Counted from the first letter of the stretch, positions 10,441 through 22,825 are shown. The stretch is 64,000 bases of DNA from Sipunculus nudus (GCA_026874595.1 CM049322.1:47341840-47405839), one strand, 5' to 3'. Translations and numbers: made by a program. The notes: generated by a model from the letters alone, not told the origin.

Positions 10441-10564
10441 TGTTTTTCTTCTGATGGAATGTGACGTGGACCAAATGAAAATGCAGATGTCAGTGTATAC
10501 GTGAGCATCCGTTCGTTATTACCGCCGGGAGTTATCTCGTCTGGCCATGGAGGTATATTACTGT
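10440..10564 (-). CDS. GRAMD1: GRAMD1 exon 10: ASTER domain, second segment
   Basis: A 125-nt exon with acceptor GATTTCAG and donor CAG|GTCAGT. It codes SNIPPWPDEITPGGNNERML then TYTLTSAFSFGPRHIPSEEKQ, aligning with the vertebrate segment I-x-x-PW...RVxxYTxTLxxPLxPK.....E.Q. It is more diverged than exons 5-7. The donor sits at the edge of a 24-bp tandem repeat that carries further copies of the same donor (see 10343-10440). Confidence 0.92.
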
Positions 10565-10889
10565 CTGAAATCATACAAAACAATATCAAGCACAATGAAG
10601 AGATCAACATATCACAGTATGACTGGTGTACTTGCTATGACTGTAATAATATTATTTTTTTCAGAACTCTAACAAATATCTGAAATCTCAAGAGTCCACA
10701 GTGTATGCAAGAAATTTAAGCACAAATATTTGCATACTGCAACATTACTGGTATGCGATCTGTTGAGACAACTTATTTAGACTAAAAGATATACAGAAAT
10801 TGCAATTAATATATATAAAAATCTTTATCTAATAATTGGTTTTCACTAGTTTTCTAATTCTCGATTTTTTATACTGGGTAGATACCATA

Positions 10890-12322
10890 TACAGTAAAAC
10901 CTGAGAGTTAAGACCACCTGATGTGCCACACCAAAAGCAGTCACAGGTGGTCTTAAGTCTCAGGTGGTAGAAGTCTCAGCATGAAGCGAACAAAGAATAT
11001 CAAGGCATATATGTCTACGTAAACATGTATTTATTTATTATAAAAATACATACTAGATATATATATAAATAAATAAATAATCAAGATATTCACAACAATA
11101 TTTACAAGTTAACAACAATATTTACTTAAAACAATGAATCAATCTTGCTCTGCTTAACAAAGGGAATCTTATTTATAATTATCAAAGAAAGCTGGTCCTT
11201 TTATAACTTTATTAAACAAGCCTTTGTCAAAGACTTTGAATAGCCTGTTTGTCATATTGCACAAACGCAAACCAATAATTAATGATGTACCATGAGTACA
11301 CACTGAGTCACTTTGTTGATCACTGACTTGTGCTCACCGTAATTAGAAGCAGACCCCATTAAAATTTCAATAAACTTCAAAGCAGGTATGAAGGGATCGA
11401 TCATTAGATTACAGGTGACTGCTCACGTTATCAAACAGTCTCTCTATATTGGTACTATGGTAGTAAGCATTGAGTCCTATTGTCTTATTGATGAATATTC
11501 TATTGATGTTATCGAAGCAGGTCAGTTTGTCATCTTCACGAACTGACATGTTGTCAAGTCAAAATGTGTGTGATAAGCAATGACAGTTGATAGCTTACAT
11601 AATGACAAACTTACTTTCATGACTCACTTTTTTTAAAATTAAATCCGCACAAATGTTATTTACACATCGCTAAGACTAGTTATGAACTCCGGTCAATGAC
11701 CGCAGCATAGTGAATGCGACCACGGTGTCAGAAATACAACGGGAGTTCTATTCAATGAATATTAATGAGGGATTTTCTCTAGAGCAAGTGATCCATTACC
11801 GTAAAGATGTTTTAGACAATCGTTAAACAAATACGATGTGTTCAAAGATAGGCTGTGCTAAAAAAAGCATAATGGTACACAGGCATCAGAATTGAAGAAT
11901 TGCGTCATTTTACATATTCCTTCGCAATATTCACGGAACTTTCATTTTTGAAGAAAGATTAAAACCACGCGGGCCCTGGGCCATTGACACCTGGAGGGGT
12001 ATTGTGAACTGATGTCCAATTCACGGCGGGGAAAGTAGGTCACCATTGCCACCTGCACATTCATGAGACAGTCAATGGCACGGTCATTTTAGTCTTAACT
12101 TTGGACGCCAGGTGCCACCACCGCTACACTAGGCGGTCGCTTAACTGAGGGAAAGACCATGCAGCGACCGGCCACATTTGAACCGTCGGTAGTCGCGTAC
12201 CACAAACGGTTGCTCAACACAGGGGCATTAAAGAGTGATTAAGCTCGGAGCATTCATTTTTCAGTCGTAAGTCACAGACGGTCGCTGGCAGCAGTGGTCA
12301 CTTGTTTCAGGTTTCAATGTAT
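10890..12322. mobile_element. Pogo/Tigger-like DNA transposon remnant
   Basis: Left end TATACAGTAAAACCTGAGAG (followed by a GACCACC motif) and right end, complemented, TATACATTGAAACCTGAAAC (followed by GACCACTG) are imperfect terminal inverted repeats of the CAGTRAAACCT type with TA at the borders. About 1.43 kb. No transposase frame survives; the right half (11,960-12,300) is relatively GC-rich. Confidence 0.5.
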
Positions 12323-12473
12323 ATAAAACATAAATATTATGTTAATACATGAATCAACACGCAGTAGAGTTATTTGGTCATCTCTTGCTATGAAGTTCAC
12401 AAACAGATCTGCATATTGCCTAGTTGTATCATTAATCTGTTTGTTTCGTGCGGGATGATACACAATCCATAAT

Positions 12474-12790
12474 TTGGAGCGTGGTGGTGTAATGGTTGGG
12501 GCTCTAGACTTTAGTTGTGACTGCAAGGTTGTGGGTTTGCATCCCATTCTGACCGCATCTGCGCTAAGACTCCTATGCAAAGTCTTTACCACAAGGGTGT
12601 GCTTTCTCGGCCAAGGAGTGAATGGTTACAGAACGAATAACCTTCTAGTGCCTGTTATGGCTGCTTGGGTTGTATGCTCACCAGGGAGCCGAGAAAAGCT
12701 ACAAGAATGAACAACCCCAAAGATCAGGGAGGCAAAGTGAAAAGTCAGATGAGACTGAGATTGTCAGTGATATCAGACTATAAGCCCCCA
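12474..12790 (+). mobile_element. tRNA-derived SINE
   Basis: Starts with a tRNA-like head: A-box-like GTGGTGTAATGGTTGG (12483) and B-box-like GGGTTTGCATCCC about 40 bp later (12534), matching the RNA polymerase III internal promoter layout. A 200-bp non-tRNA body follows, ending around GATATCAGACTATAAGCC. The ORF through it has no significance. Confidence 0.7.
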
Positions 12791-13060
12791 TCCTTAACCT
12801 TTTAACCTTCATATCACAATTACAAGCCTTCCATGAACATGCATGCTGTGGCTAACAGTCACCTGCTCAGTCTAGGTCAGGTGAACACAATGTTGTAGGT
12901 TTTGTTAAATGAAACAAGATGCACATCAGGGATGGTGATAGGAAGGTGGCCTTAAGATAAAGGTAGGTTTTTTACTGTTATCATTGGAGATATAGCAAAT
13001 ACTGTATATTTTGTCAATATAACCAAAGAGGTCTATGAGCTCCTTGATATGAAGGACTCA

Positions 13061-13740
13061 AACATTTGGTCAAAGTGAAAGGGAAACAACTTGAGGGTTT
13101 AAAGACAGTTAAAGTGAGTGAAAGACAATGTTCAAAGGAGGCTGAAGTGAGAGGATGACAACTCTGTGGCAAACAAGGGTTTTTGATCATCAAAGTACAA
13201 GAAAGACAACGCTAAGGATTTAAAGAAAATCAAAGTGAGAGAAAGAAAACTCAAGGGTTTTAGGAAAGTAGAATGTAGACAAAGACAACACTAGGGTTTA
13301 AGTGACTGAAAGCCAACTTAAGGGTTTAATGAAAGTCAAAGTGACTGAAAGCCAACTTAAGGGTTTAATGAAAGTCAAAGTGACTGAAAGCCAACTTAAG
13401 GGTTTAATGAAAGTCAAAGTGACTTAAAGCCAACTTAAGGGTTTAATGAAAGTCAAAGTGACTGAAAGCCAACTTAAGGGTTTAATGAAAGTCAAAATGA
13501 CTTAAAGCCAACTTAAGGGTTTAATGAAAGTCAAAGTGACTGAAAGCCAACTTAAGGGTTTAATGAAAGTCAAAGTGACTAAAAGCCAACTTAAGGGTTT
13601 AATGAAAGTCAAAGTGACTTAAAGCCAACTTAAGGGTTTAATGAAAGTCAAAGTGACTTAAAGCCAACCTTAGGGTTTCATGAAAGTCAAAGTAAGAGAA
13701 AATATATAACTGAAGATTTAAAAGAAAGTCAAAACTAAGT
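13061..13740 (+). repeat. 39-bp minisatellite, graded from degenerate to homogeneous
   Basis: About ten nearly identical units of GTGACTGAAAGCCAACTTAA + GGGTTTAATGAAAGTCAAA occupy 13300-13690. Upstream (13061-13300) and downstream units share the same skeleton (AAAGTGA...AAC..AAGGGTTTAA) but are much more diverged, so the array grades outward. Confidence 0.95.
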
Positions 13741-14107
13741 TAAGTTAAAGAAGGGGAGTTGTTTCGTTGACACAGGCAACACACAGAGCCCCACCAGTGA
13801 AAATGGCAACATGAAAGTTGATGGATAAAACAGGTTTTTTTAGGTTTGTTTTGGCAAATTTTGAGGAGAATTTCTGAGATGACGAAGATGAGATAACCTA
13901 AGCTATAATTTTGTAGATGCCACACCAAGCCCAGCACAAAAGTATCCATGAGACACAAAGGAACACAAGATGAGAAAAGATAATTAAAGAGTTTTAACAA
14001 AGTCATATGTAGAGGATGACAAATCTATGGAGATTAAAAAAGAGGGAGAGTGACCAGGGTTTAACAAGGAGTAAATAAACTTGAAGTTGAAGTAAAAGTG
14101 ACCTCAC

Positions 14108-14251
14108 CAAATGTCTTCCTCTCTCTTCGGAGCGTGTCCATGAAGGCGTTCTGGACGAACATTGTGTTGTACATCTGGTCTACAGACATATTGAACACCA
14201 TGTCCACGTACTGTACCCCTGTGTGTTCATGACCACTGCATGTGACCTCTG
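14108..14251 (-). CDS. GRAMD1: GRAMD1 exon 9: start of ASTER (VASt) domain
   Basis: A 144-nt exon, acceptor GTCACAG, donor GTGAGG. It reads AEVTCSGHEHTGVQYVDMVF then NMSVDQMYNTMFVQNAFMDT and LRRERKTF. The FxxSVDxxYxxxF...F...RR pattern is the opening helix of the ASTER sterol-binding domain. The one-nt overhang joins exon 10 to give F-D-S-N, equivalent to the vertebrate F-S-D-I. A pogo-like MITE lies 132 bp upstream of the acceptor. Confidence 0.94.
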
Positions 14252-14383
14252 CTGTGACAACAAGAAAAAATTGTAAAGTCAGTTGTCATCCCAGAATGTT
14301 CAAGAATGACATAGTTGTTGTATTAAAATTTCTAAATTAATAACCCTGATCAAACAAAAATAACTGTTTCAATAAGTTTTATA

Positions 14384-14547
14384 ATCACAGTGAAATCGCG
14401 CTAACAGGACGACCTGTCACACCTGTATACATTGTAAGGTCGGTTGGAGGTTTTTACAAAGACATACATTAGTCCAAGACCAAAACGGCGGTGGTAATCC
14501 TAGAGCAGTAGTCATGATAGCGAGGTGGTCATGAGGTTTCACTGTAA
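14384..14547. mobile_element. Pogo-like MITE beside GRAMD1 exon 9
   Basis: Ends are CACAGTGAAATCGCG and GAGGTTTCACTGTAA, i.e. inverted repeats of the ACAGTGAAACCTC type. The length is 164 bp. It lies between exons 8 and 9, about 130 bp upstream of exon 9's acceptor. Confidence 0.6.
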
Positions 14548-14846
14548 CATAATAAAATCTCAGATCTAATAAGCACAACTCTGTTGTATTTAAAGTTTTC
14601 AAAGTGCAAATTACACACTTTTTAAATGTTGAATGTGAAATGCACCATGGGCAGAGGGAAAAGAAGCTTTGTAAAATGAGATCCAGAGACTAGCATTCCA
14701 ATATTTAGTAACAAAAATATAATAATAAGAAATTAGAAACTGAAGTTAATTTTTTGTTTGTGAAAAATCCATGATGGCTAAAGACAAAAATCATTTAATA
14801 TATACATGTGTGTCAAAATCAATATTTGATAAAAAAAATTGCTGAC

Positions 14847-15090
14847 CTTCGCTGTCTTCTGTTGTGTCACCCATGTCTGTGGGAAGACCACCACTTGTGG
14901 CATCAGGGGATGGCATTGGGAGCGTGCTCGGAGGAATTGTTTTGCGATGCTTGCCCTCGGCTGCTGCCGCTGCTAACGGCAGCTCATTCTCCGCACTAGC
15001 AGTTGCCATGGTACAATTCTCAAACAGGGCTGCTGCTGCTAAGAGGGGTGGGTCGCTAATGAGGGAGCTATCAGGGATGTCATCAGGTTC
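14847..15090 (-). CDS. GRAMD1: GRAMD1 exon 8: inter-domain linker with alanine runs
   Basis: A 244-nt exon (acceptor TTTTTCAG, donor GTCAGC), phase 0 in, one nt out. It codes a disordered linker beginning EPDDIPDSSLISDPPLL, with two alanine runs (AAAA and AAAAA) and a Thr/Pro/Ser-rich stretch, ending GDTTEDSEG. Vertebrate GRAMD1 has a comparable acidic, Ser-rich linker between GRAM and ASTER domains, containing a DIPT/DIPD-like motif. The alanine codons are GCT/GCC/GCA mixed, so the runs are not a simple triplet microsatellite. ORFs on the plus strand over this interval are antisense shadows. Confidence 0.88.
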
Positions 15091-15149
15091 CTGAAAAATA
15101 AATAAATACAAAATCAGTCCATATGAAATCATGCAGTTTGTAATTGTCC

Positions 15150-15330
15150 CCCGCTTCCTTGGTATGGGGGACATTGATTTGGGTATGTCTGTCGGTCCCT
15201 CTGTCTGTCTGTCCATCCGTCAGGTTTTCGTTTCCATTTGATAACTTTCCTAAATATATCTGATTTCATTCGAATTTGGGTCAGTGATTGCTCTCATGGT
15301 TAACTTGGTTGGGATTGGTTTTGGAGTGTC
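15150..15330 (+). repeat. GTCY-bearing dispersed repeat fragment
   Basis: CCTTGGTATGGGGGACATT, then GTCGGTCCCTCTGTCTGTCTGTCCATCCGTC and TTCGTTTCCATTTGATAACT. Inverted relative of 9614-9740. It abuts the upstream side of exon 8. Confidence 0.65.
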
Positions 15331-17019
15331 TGTCTCACAAGATAATAATACAATATGAGATTTCATTTTTTATATGATGAATCAGTACATTTAGTTTTGC
15401 TAATCATCAACAGGTACTTACCGGTACTTGAATTTTTGCAGTTACTGCCAGGTGCTGCCATCTGTTGAGCATGGTTAAAATTATTTGCACTTAGTCACCA
15501 CCTGAAGGTGGAAGTGGAGGACATTAATTCCTTGAATTTGCTTGTTTGCCATTAAATGGATGAAGCAAAATGTTTCATTGTCTTTTCAGGGCATCACTGT
15601 ATCAGAATCCTGACAATTCGCCCTGCTGTGAAACATGTCAAGTGAAATTTGCTGACTACTAGTTGTTACACAGTTTCCCTAATAATGTACCAATTACAAC
15701 ATTTTGGGTTTAAGAACCCATCAAATACGCGATGCTCTGAACTGCAACTGCTTGTTTAAGTTGTAATCTATTCTCAATCTTTGTATAATTTTGTTGCTGA
15801 TTCTTTTTTTAACTTTTTCGGCATGCACCAACCCGAAGCATTTGTGTGATGTCAAACTGGACGGAGCTTACTATGATGTCATGGCTATTTATTGACAAGA
15901 ACCATTGTTTTAAAATATTTGCTTTTATCCAAAGGAAAGTCTGAATTTTACAACTACAGTAATTATTAAATCCTAAATTGTACTTAAGGTCAATATCTAA
16001 TAATAAATAAACAATTTTAAGGCCCCTCACAATACACAGGCTTAGACAATATCACAAGACGGCTAAGGAGACTTCACTGCTGGCTGACTTGGTTCAGCTA
16101 TCATTTGTGAACACATGAAAATGCCTAAACTTTGGTTTACTCTGCGTTTTAATGCACTGTAAGCAATTTCTGCAAAGGAAGGTTGAGATAATGCCTCTGT
16201 GGTTATTGTGGGATGACCTTGTTTCTCAAATAGTATACACGGTACATGCCCCCATGTTTAGGCCTGAAATGAACTTAGGCATGAACTGATATTTGTCCTG
16301 ATATAAATTTAGGCCTAAAATGAATTAAGGCCTTCAGACATACACATATGATAATCAAGAAATAACTTGTGGTGAATTTTTAACTTCATCCAAGTTCTGT
16401 TGTACCAAGTTAGATGAGACTGCAGCACAGTTGCTTTGAAAGAAACAATAAAAGAGAATATGCAGCACTTACAGAGCTGGGCAGTCCACATAAGGATAAG
16501 ATATAATCATAACTCTGATGATAACAGTGTGGTCCTGATACAAATCCCCAAGTGCAAAAAAATGTCAAGTCAGCAACTCCATGTAGTTTCTACAGAGCAA
16601 GACAGTGAACACACAAACTGGGGGGGGGGGGGGGGTAGGTCTGGTAAAAGTACTGCTCCAGTTAATTAATGTAAGGTGATACTAGTATGAACTGTGTGGC
16701 CTGACTCAGCTAGAAACAATACAACCTAATTTTTATATGATCGCATGCCAGTATCATGTTTCTCTTCTGTTCTGATATCAAACCATACCAGCAACTGGAT
16801 AATGACTTGGGTTTTGCAGAAGGATAAAAAAAAAACAGTTGTGATGACAGCTTAAGAATACAACTGGGGGAGGATAAAGCAAGCTACCCAGATGTCATGA
16901 GGCTGGGTGACAGGCTTGCATATTATGTCCTATTGTATCCCATGTTCCCTGTAGGCAGATTAATTATTTTGAAACCAAAATTGAATGTGTAGTGAATTTT
17001 TTTTTTAATAAATTTCATC
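15331..17019. other. Intron 7, mostly unique AT-rich sequence
   Basis: No exon or mobile element recognised. A poly-G run of 15 at 16621-16635 and short A-runs (16826, 16999) were noted. Confidence 0.55.
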
Positions 17020-17115
17020 TATTTTACATGGACTGTACAATTAGTTATATTAAATAATACAAGGCACTCTCAATGGCTCTGGTGGCAGCATTCAATATTG
17101 GAGGAAACTATGCAC
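17020..17115 (-). mobile_element. Truncated tail of the 55745-55985 SINE family
   Basis: TTTTACATGGACTGTACAA..TAGTTAT...GGCACTCTCAATGG here parallels TTTTACATGGATTGTACAA..TAGTTAT...GGCGCTCTCCATTG at 55745-55796, i.e. the 3' part of that SINE in the same orientation; the tRNA-like head is missing. Confidence 0.6.
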
Positions 17116-17125
17116 CCTAAGATTT

Positions 17126-18130
17126 CCACCACTATCAGTAAAGGCATGACTGGGCTATCATTATAGGTTTGACTGGGCTATCATTAAAGATATAACTGGG
17201 GCTATCATTAAAGATATCACTGGGCTATCATTAAAGATATCACTGGGCTATCATTAGAGATATCACTGAGGCTATCATTAAAGGTATGACTGGGCTATCA
17301 TTAAAGGTATTAATGGGCTATCATGAAAGATACCACTGGGCTATCATTAGAGATATGACTGGGCTATCATTATAGGTCTGACCGGGCTATCGTTAAAGGT
17401 ATTACTGGGCTATCATTAAAGATATCACTGGGCTATCATTAGAGATATGACTGGGGCTATCATTAAAGGTATGACTGGGATATCATTAAAGGTATTACTG
17501 GGCTATCATGAAAGATACCACTGGGCTATCATTAGAGAGACATCTAATGACAGGGACATCATTAAAGGTATGACAGGGACATCATTTAAGGTATTACTGG
17601 GCTATCATTGAAGGTATGACTGAGCTATCATCATTAAAGCTATGACTTGGTTATCATTACAGCTATGACTTGGTTATCATTACAGCTATGACTTGGTTAT
17701 CATTACAGCTATGACTTGGTTATCATTACAGCTATGACTTGGCTATCATAACAGCTATGAATTGGTTATCATTACAGCTATGACTTGGTTATTATTACAG
17801 CTATGACTTGGTTATCATTACAGCTATGACTTGGTTAATATTACAGCTATGACTTGGTTATCGTTACAGCTATGACTTGGTTATCATTACAGCTATGACT
17901 TGGTTATCATAACAGCTATGACTTGGTTATCATTACAAGTATGACTTGGCTATCATTAAAAGTATGACTTGGATATCATTTAAGGTATTACTGGGATATT
18001 ATCCAAGGTATGACTTGGCTATCATTAAAGGTTTGACTGGGTTATCATGAAAGGTATCACTTGGCTATCATTAAAGGTATAACTTGGCTATCATTAAAGG
18101 TTTGACTTGGCTATCATTAAAGGTATGACT
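17126..18130 (+). repeat. 23-bp minisatellite, 1 kb, with two subfamilies
   Basis: More than forty units of the form GGGCTATCATTAAAGGTATGACT. The outer parts (17126-17640, 17940-18130) use the TTAAAG/GGGCTATC variant; the central block (about 17640-17940) is homogenised to TGGTTATCATTACAGCTATGACT. Such block structure indicates a later local expansion of one variant. Confidence 0.95.
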
Positions 18131-19653
18131 AGTAAGTGTAATCTTAAAAGGTCTCTGCCTTTTTAGAACTTTTCAATTCACTTTATTTAGGAATGTTAAC
18201 GGCTCAGGAATTGGACTACTAAATGAATATTTCACATAATTATCAGGTTATAAAGTCAAATAAATATGTCATTACTCGCATATTGTCAAGCAATATTCTT
18301 TTACACTTACAGGTTTTAGGCTGAACTGATCATCATTTCTTTATTACTTAAGACCACTTTGTGTTCTTACGAGAGAATGTGAATTTGATAATGCCACGGG
18401 ATCAAGCAAGAACTGATTGCTGATAAAAGTAAGAACAGTTTGACCAAAGTGAGAATAATACCGAAAAAAGGCTCCACCCCTATACCACTGACAAAACTCA
18501 GATACTATAAATGCCAAGGCACTCGCATAACATCTACATTATTTATTCCTACACCCCTAACTTCCAGTAAGCAGATACTAATATCATTTACCCACAGACC
18601 TAAATTATATAACAAACAGATCAACAACCCTGCTGGATCCATTAGCCTTTAATTATAAATACATCCACAAGGTGGCAAGGTATTATATTGTCATTGTGGC
18701 TGGTTTCATATTAGCACCTTTACTCTTAAGTCAAAGTTATTAACAGACTTTGATGAATTTTGAGGAGGGTCAGAGTAAAATCTATGGATCGATCCATTTA
18801 TTTCTGGAGGTTTACCATGTCATTTCACCTGTGATCAAACCATTAAGTTGCTGAACCATGACAGATATCCAGGTGGAGGTAAATATGTGGTCTCTGACTA
18901 CATGTCTAGATTCTTTAAATTTTACATCAAGAGCTAGATATGACTATAACATTATAGTTTCCACTTCCCAGTACATAAATAAGAAATTAGGCAATACAGA
19001 AAGTGCCTAAACAAAACAATGACAATGTCAAAACAATAATTCAGTCCACCGTTTGTAGCCTGGTTTTCAGACAGCCATACTTGATGGTATCAAACTTGGC
19101 AAACAACTGTGCCAGTCCTGGTGGCTTTATGGTTATAAATGAACAGTTAACATGTAGCTAAGCCAGCTGTCAATCACTGTGTATGCTGTTTCAATCAGAA
19201 ACTACTTTGTCTACAGACTGGGCCCGTTATTAATGTACATACAGGGCCACAGGAGTGTGTATCTAAGCCTTGGTTACTAGCGAGACAGACCTGTATACAA
19301 TGGAGCTGAGCTGAGATCTGCCTTTCTATAGCACTCAGCTGGCTGCCTGTACCGTAACTGTCACAGTACAATTGACCAACCAGATCAATGAGTGTTACCA
19401 TCGCTGTACAGTCTGATTTACCAGTACCATGAAAGGACAAAGTGACAGAGCAATTCTCTGTTTTTATTGTTGTATGTTTTTAAAGACAAATTTATAGTAG
19501 CAAAACAATTTTAAAGGAAATAACTGCAATAATATAATAAGTCAACTCAAAATGAGGGTTTAAGTTAACAAACACATTGAGAACATTTTGAAGTCTCATA
19601 ATTACACATATAAACATACATACATATATATATATACATATATACACACATAT
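18131..19653. other. Intron 7, no recognised feature
   Basis: AT-rich. No supported exon, RNA gene or mobile element; short TA/CA runs at 19617-19655. Confidence 0.55.
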
Positions 19654-19790
19654 ATAGTAAAACCTCACCTGATGACCAACTTCCTTCAGTGACCACCTAA
19701 ATAACGACCTATTATTCAAGGTCCCGCCCCTCTTTTGCCTTTTATATCAGACCTAGCTTATATGACCACCCAGAAAATGGGACAACTTTT
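19654..19790 (+). mobile_element. Pogo/Tigger-like fragment
   Basis: TAGTAAAACCTCACCTGATGACCAAC...CAGTGACCACC...ACGACC matches the end style of pogo/Tigger elements. The opposite terminus was not found. Confidence 0.4.
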
Positions 19791-20299
19791 CTGTAATGTC
19801 ACAGTCACATTCAACTGAGAAAAACAATCACATCTTGAATCACACATGAAACTCACAAACTCTGTTCACTGTACATAGACTTCAAAATTTCCTCCTAAAT
19901 GATCCCAGTTACAGTCTAACTATGACAAGCTGAGCATTGTACATCCATCCATTATACAGACAGAAAAAGTAACTGACTACAAAACCAACCTTACCATTCC
20001 CCAAGTCCAACAGGACAGGACCCAGACGTGATCAGATGAGTGTGAAAGTACAGTGAGTTAATCAGTTGATCATTAACTGATGACCGCCACTATCCCTGAC
20101 TGTATGCCAGTATGTAAACTTTATACACTGATTCCTTATCAGCTCATATACCCGTGTTATCATGTTCCTGTCACCTAAGGCTGTGGGTTTGTCATACCAT
20201 GGTTATATACTCATATATAAGACACTTAACAGATCAAACGGTGTATAAACTAGAGACCACTCAATGAAGCACATACTACATACAGTAATCTGCAGTGGC

Positions 20300-20935
20300 A
20301 ACTCCCAAATCCTGTCTGTGCATTAACTAGAGAGCATTCAACAGAGCACACACAACAACCAGACCCTCACTGTGCATTAACTAGAGAGCATTCAATAGAT
20401 CACACACAACAACTAGACCCTCACTGTGCATTAACTAGAGAGCATTCAACAGATCACACACCTCATCTAGATCCTTGCTGTGTATTAACTTATAGCATTC
20501 AATAGAGCACACACAACAACCAGATCTTCACTGTGTATTAACTAAAGAGCATTCAACAGATCACACACCACATCTAGATCCTTGCTGTGTATTAACTTAT
20601 AGCATTCAATAGAGCACACACAACAACCAGATCTTCACTGTGTATTAACTATCTAGAGAGCCTTCAATAGAGCATACAAAACAGGATCCTCGCTGTGCAT
20701 TAACTAGAGAGCTTTCAATAAAGCACACATCACATCTAGTTCCTTGCTGTGTATTAACTAGAGAGCTTTCAATAGAGCACACACAACAACCAGATCCTCG
20801 CTGTGCATTAACTAGAGAGCTTTCAATAGAGCACACACAACAACCAGATCCTCTCTGTGCATTAACTACAGAGCTTTCAATACAGCACACACAACAAGAT
20901 CCTCGCTGTGCATTAACTAGAGAGCTTTCAAGATA
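20300..20935 (+). repeat. ~54-bp minisatellite, about 11 units
   Basis: Unit CATTAACTAGAGAGCTTTCA + ATAGAGCACACACAACAACC + AGATCCTCGCTGTG. The last four to five units are most alike. Because 54 is a multiple of three, the minus strand stays open as an 18-residue repeat (CSIESSLVNAQRGSG...), which is a by-product and not a gene. Confidence 0.93.
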
Positions 20936-21955
20936 TATATGAGATACAAAGTGAACAAACAAAGGTCACATGAATACAGTTAAGACTGTGGGGCCACTGC
21001 TCGACAAACCTTTTCATAATGACTTTTGGTGTACATATCTTGCCTATCATTTGTGAATGTTTGAACTGTCAGTTGATAGCTCATTCACTAGTTTAAGCCC
21101 TGCTTTTACGTCTGTCACCAGAACTTACCTGATGTTTGTGTCAGGTTACAGCACATTCATTAAAGTTTGGACCAAAACTTAATCTATAAGAATCAATCCT
21201 CTCAAAACATAGCTTCCACTGTGTAATGACCACTGTTAAGCTACACAGATCATGAACTGACACCCCTGTAAAAAAAAATGAAATTATCAAGTTACAACTT
21301 GGTTCCTCTTAAGGAAGTGAACTTTGATACCATTATGTCAGGCAGACCTAATATGGCTTTGTGGGATATATATAAGTATATTTGTTTAGTTATAGTTTTT
21401 AACCGGGGTGCTACTCATGTCAATACATCATTAAAAACAGGCTTCTTAGTCACATGATATTATGTGTATGTAAAAGCTGAGTAAATATATTCTACTATCA
21501 TGACATGATTTTTTCATTACCTCAAGGGGCCTGGCCAGTATCTGGCACTGAAGGAGTGATCAAATAATGAAAAAAAGACCTCTATCTGTAGATAAAGTAT
21601 GTAAACACAGGTATAACTGGGTCACATGTGTGACAAACCATGAAGTCACTTATTTCTAGTCTTGTATTCTAGGTCAGTTAATTACCAGTAATGGCACTGC
21701 TGATTCAAGAAAACCAACTGTGCAAATAAGAAAAAAAGATTAGTTTCACAGGCAGTGTGTGTGTGTGTCAATAATCGCAGAATTTAACAAGGCCTACAGG
21801 CCTAATGCGAACCTGTGCAAAGTTTGGGAGTATGAATGGAGGTTTATTTTTAAAAGTTAATATTGATCCTTTTAAGTCCTGCATATCTACCTTAGTCATT
21901 ATGATTTCAGCAAAATGGACATTTTGGACCTGCAAGTTTCAGACAAGCACATTTT
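20936..21955. other. Intron 7, no recognised feature
   Basis: Apart from a short (GT) run near 21756-21768, nothing supportable was seen. Confidence 0.55.
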
Positions 21956-21959
21956 AAAA

Positions 21960-22725
21960 GTAGAATATGGGTAGTCGACAAGCGACTATGTGTATCCGCA
22001 GAAATCAGAGTGGGACGGGTGAAGTGAGGCATGGATTAAGTGGCAAGGGGAATAGAGTGAGATGTTGCATGTTAGCATGGATGTCTGCAGCCTAAATGTG
22101 AATGTAGGTGGTGCCACCTGTCATTAAATTAAAAAAATTGTCCAGGATGTATAAACCTGCAAAATTTCAGGTGGATAAGTCAAACCAAAGCCAAGATATG
22201 AGTGATTTTTTACCCCAAGGCAGATGAACAGATGGATGGTGTTCATAAGTGGTTGAAGGTGGCACCACCAGTTTTGCCTATGATGAAGAGCTATGTGAGA
22301 TCTATACACATGCAAAATTTTGGCCCAATCCGTCAAACGGTTCCTGAGATATGAGCTTGGATGTCTGCAGAGTAAACATGAAGGTAGGTGGCGCCACCTG
22401 TCATAAAATCGAGAAACCTGTCCAGGATGTATAAACCTGCAAAATTTCAGGTGGATAAGTCAAACCACTGCTGAGATATGAGTGATATTATCCAAAGGCA
22501 AATGAACAGATGAACGTTGTGCAAAAATGGTTGCAGGTGGCCCCACCATTTTTAGTGTATGTTATAAAGCTATCAAAGGGCTACATTTGAGCAACATTTT
22601 TATCCTGATCGGTCAAACGGTTCCCGAGATATGTGGGTTCATGTGTGGAAACAGACGCACAAATGGACGCCGGGCAGTGAGGAAAGGTCAGAGGTCAACC
22701 AAACATGAGGGTGCAGCAGTTCACA
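21960..22725 (+). mobile_element. Dispersed element with GGTGGCGCCACC palindromes, copy 1
   Basis: Begins with the hairpin TAGTCGACAAGCGACTA (6-bp stem, 5-bp loop; 21973). It then repeats a 130-150-bp unit whose start is marked by variants of the 12-bp palindrome GGTGGCGCCACC (about 22109, 22258, 22387, 22536), followed by ...CGGTTC(C)(T/C)GAGATATG. A second copy at 40887-41560 has the same order. No coding sequence. Superfamily unknown. Confidence 0.75.
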
Positions 22726-22825
22726 TGTGACCTGATGATAAACACAATTCTATTAAAATGCCAACCAAGTTTTTTCAAACAGTTGAAAGATAAAGTTCCA
22801 ATAACCTTGGAATTCTGCATCTAAG

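Noticed and set aside
14808-15094. Plus-strand ORFs over exon 8
   Set aside because: Antisense to the phase-matched GRAMD1 exon 8.
17126-18130. Regularly spaced repeats resembling a CRISPR array
   Set aside because: Units are contiguous without unique spacers and the genome is eukaryotic; this is a minisatellite.
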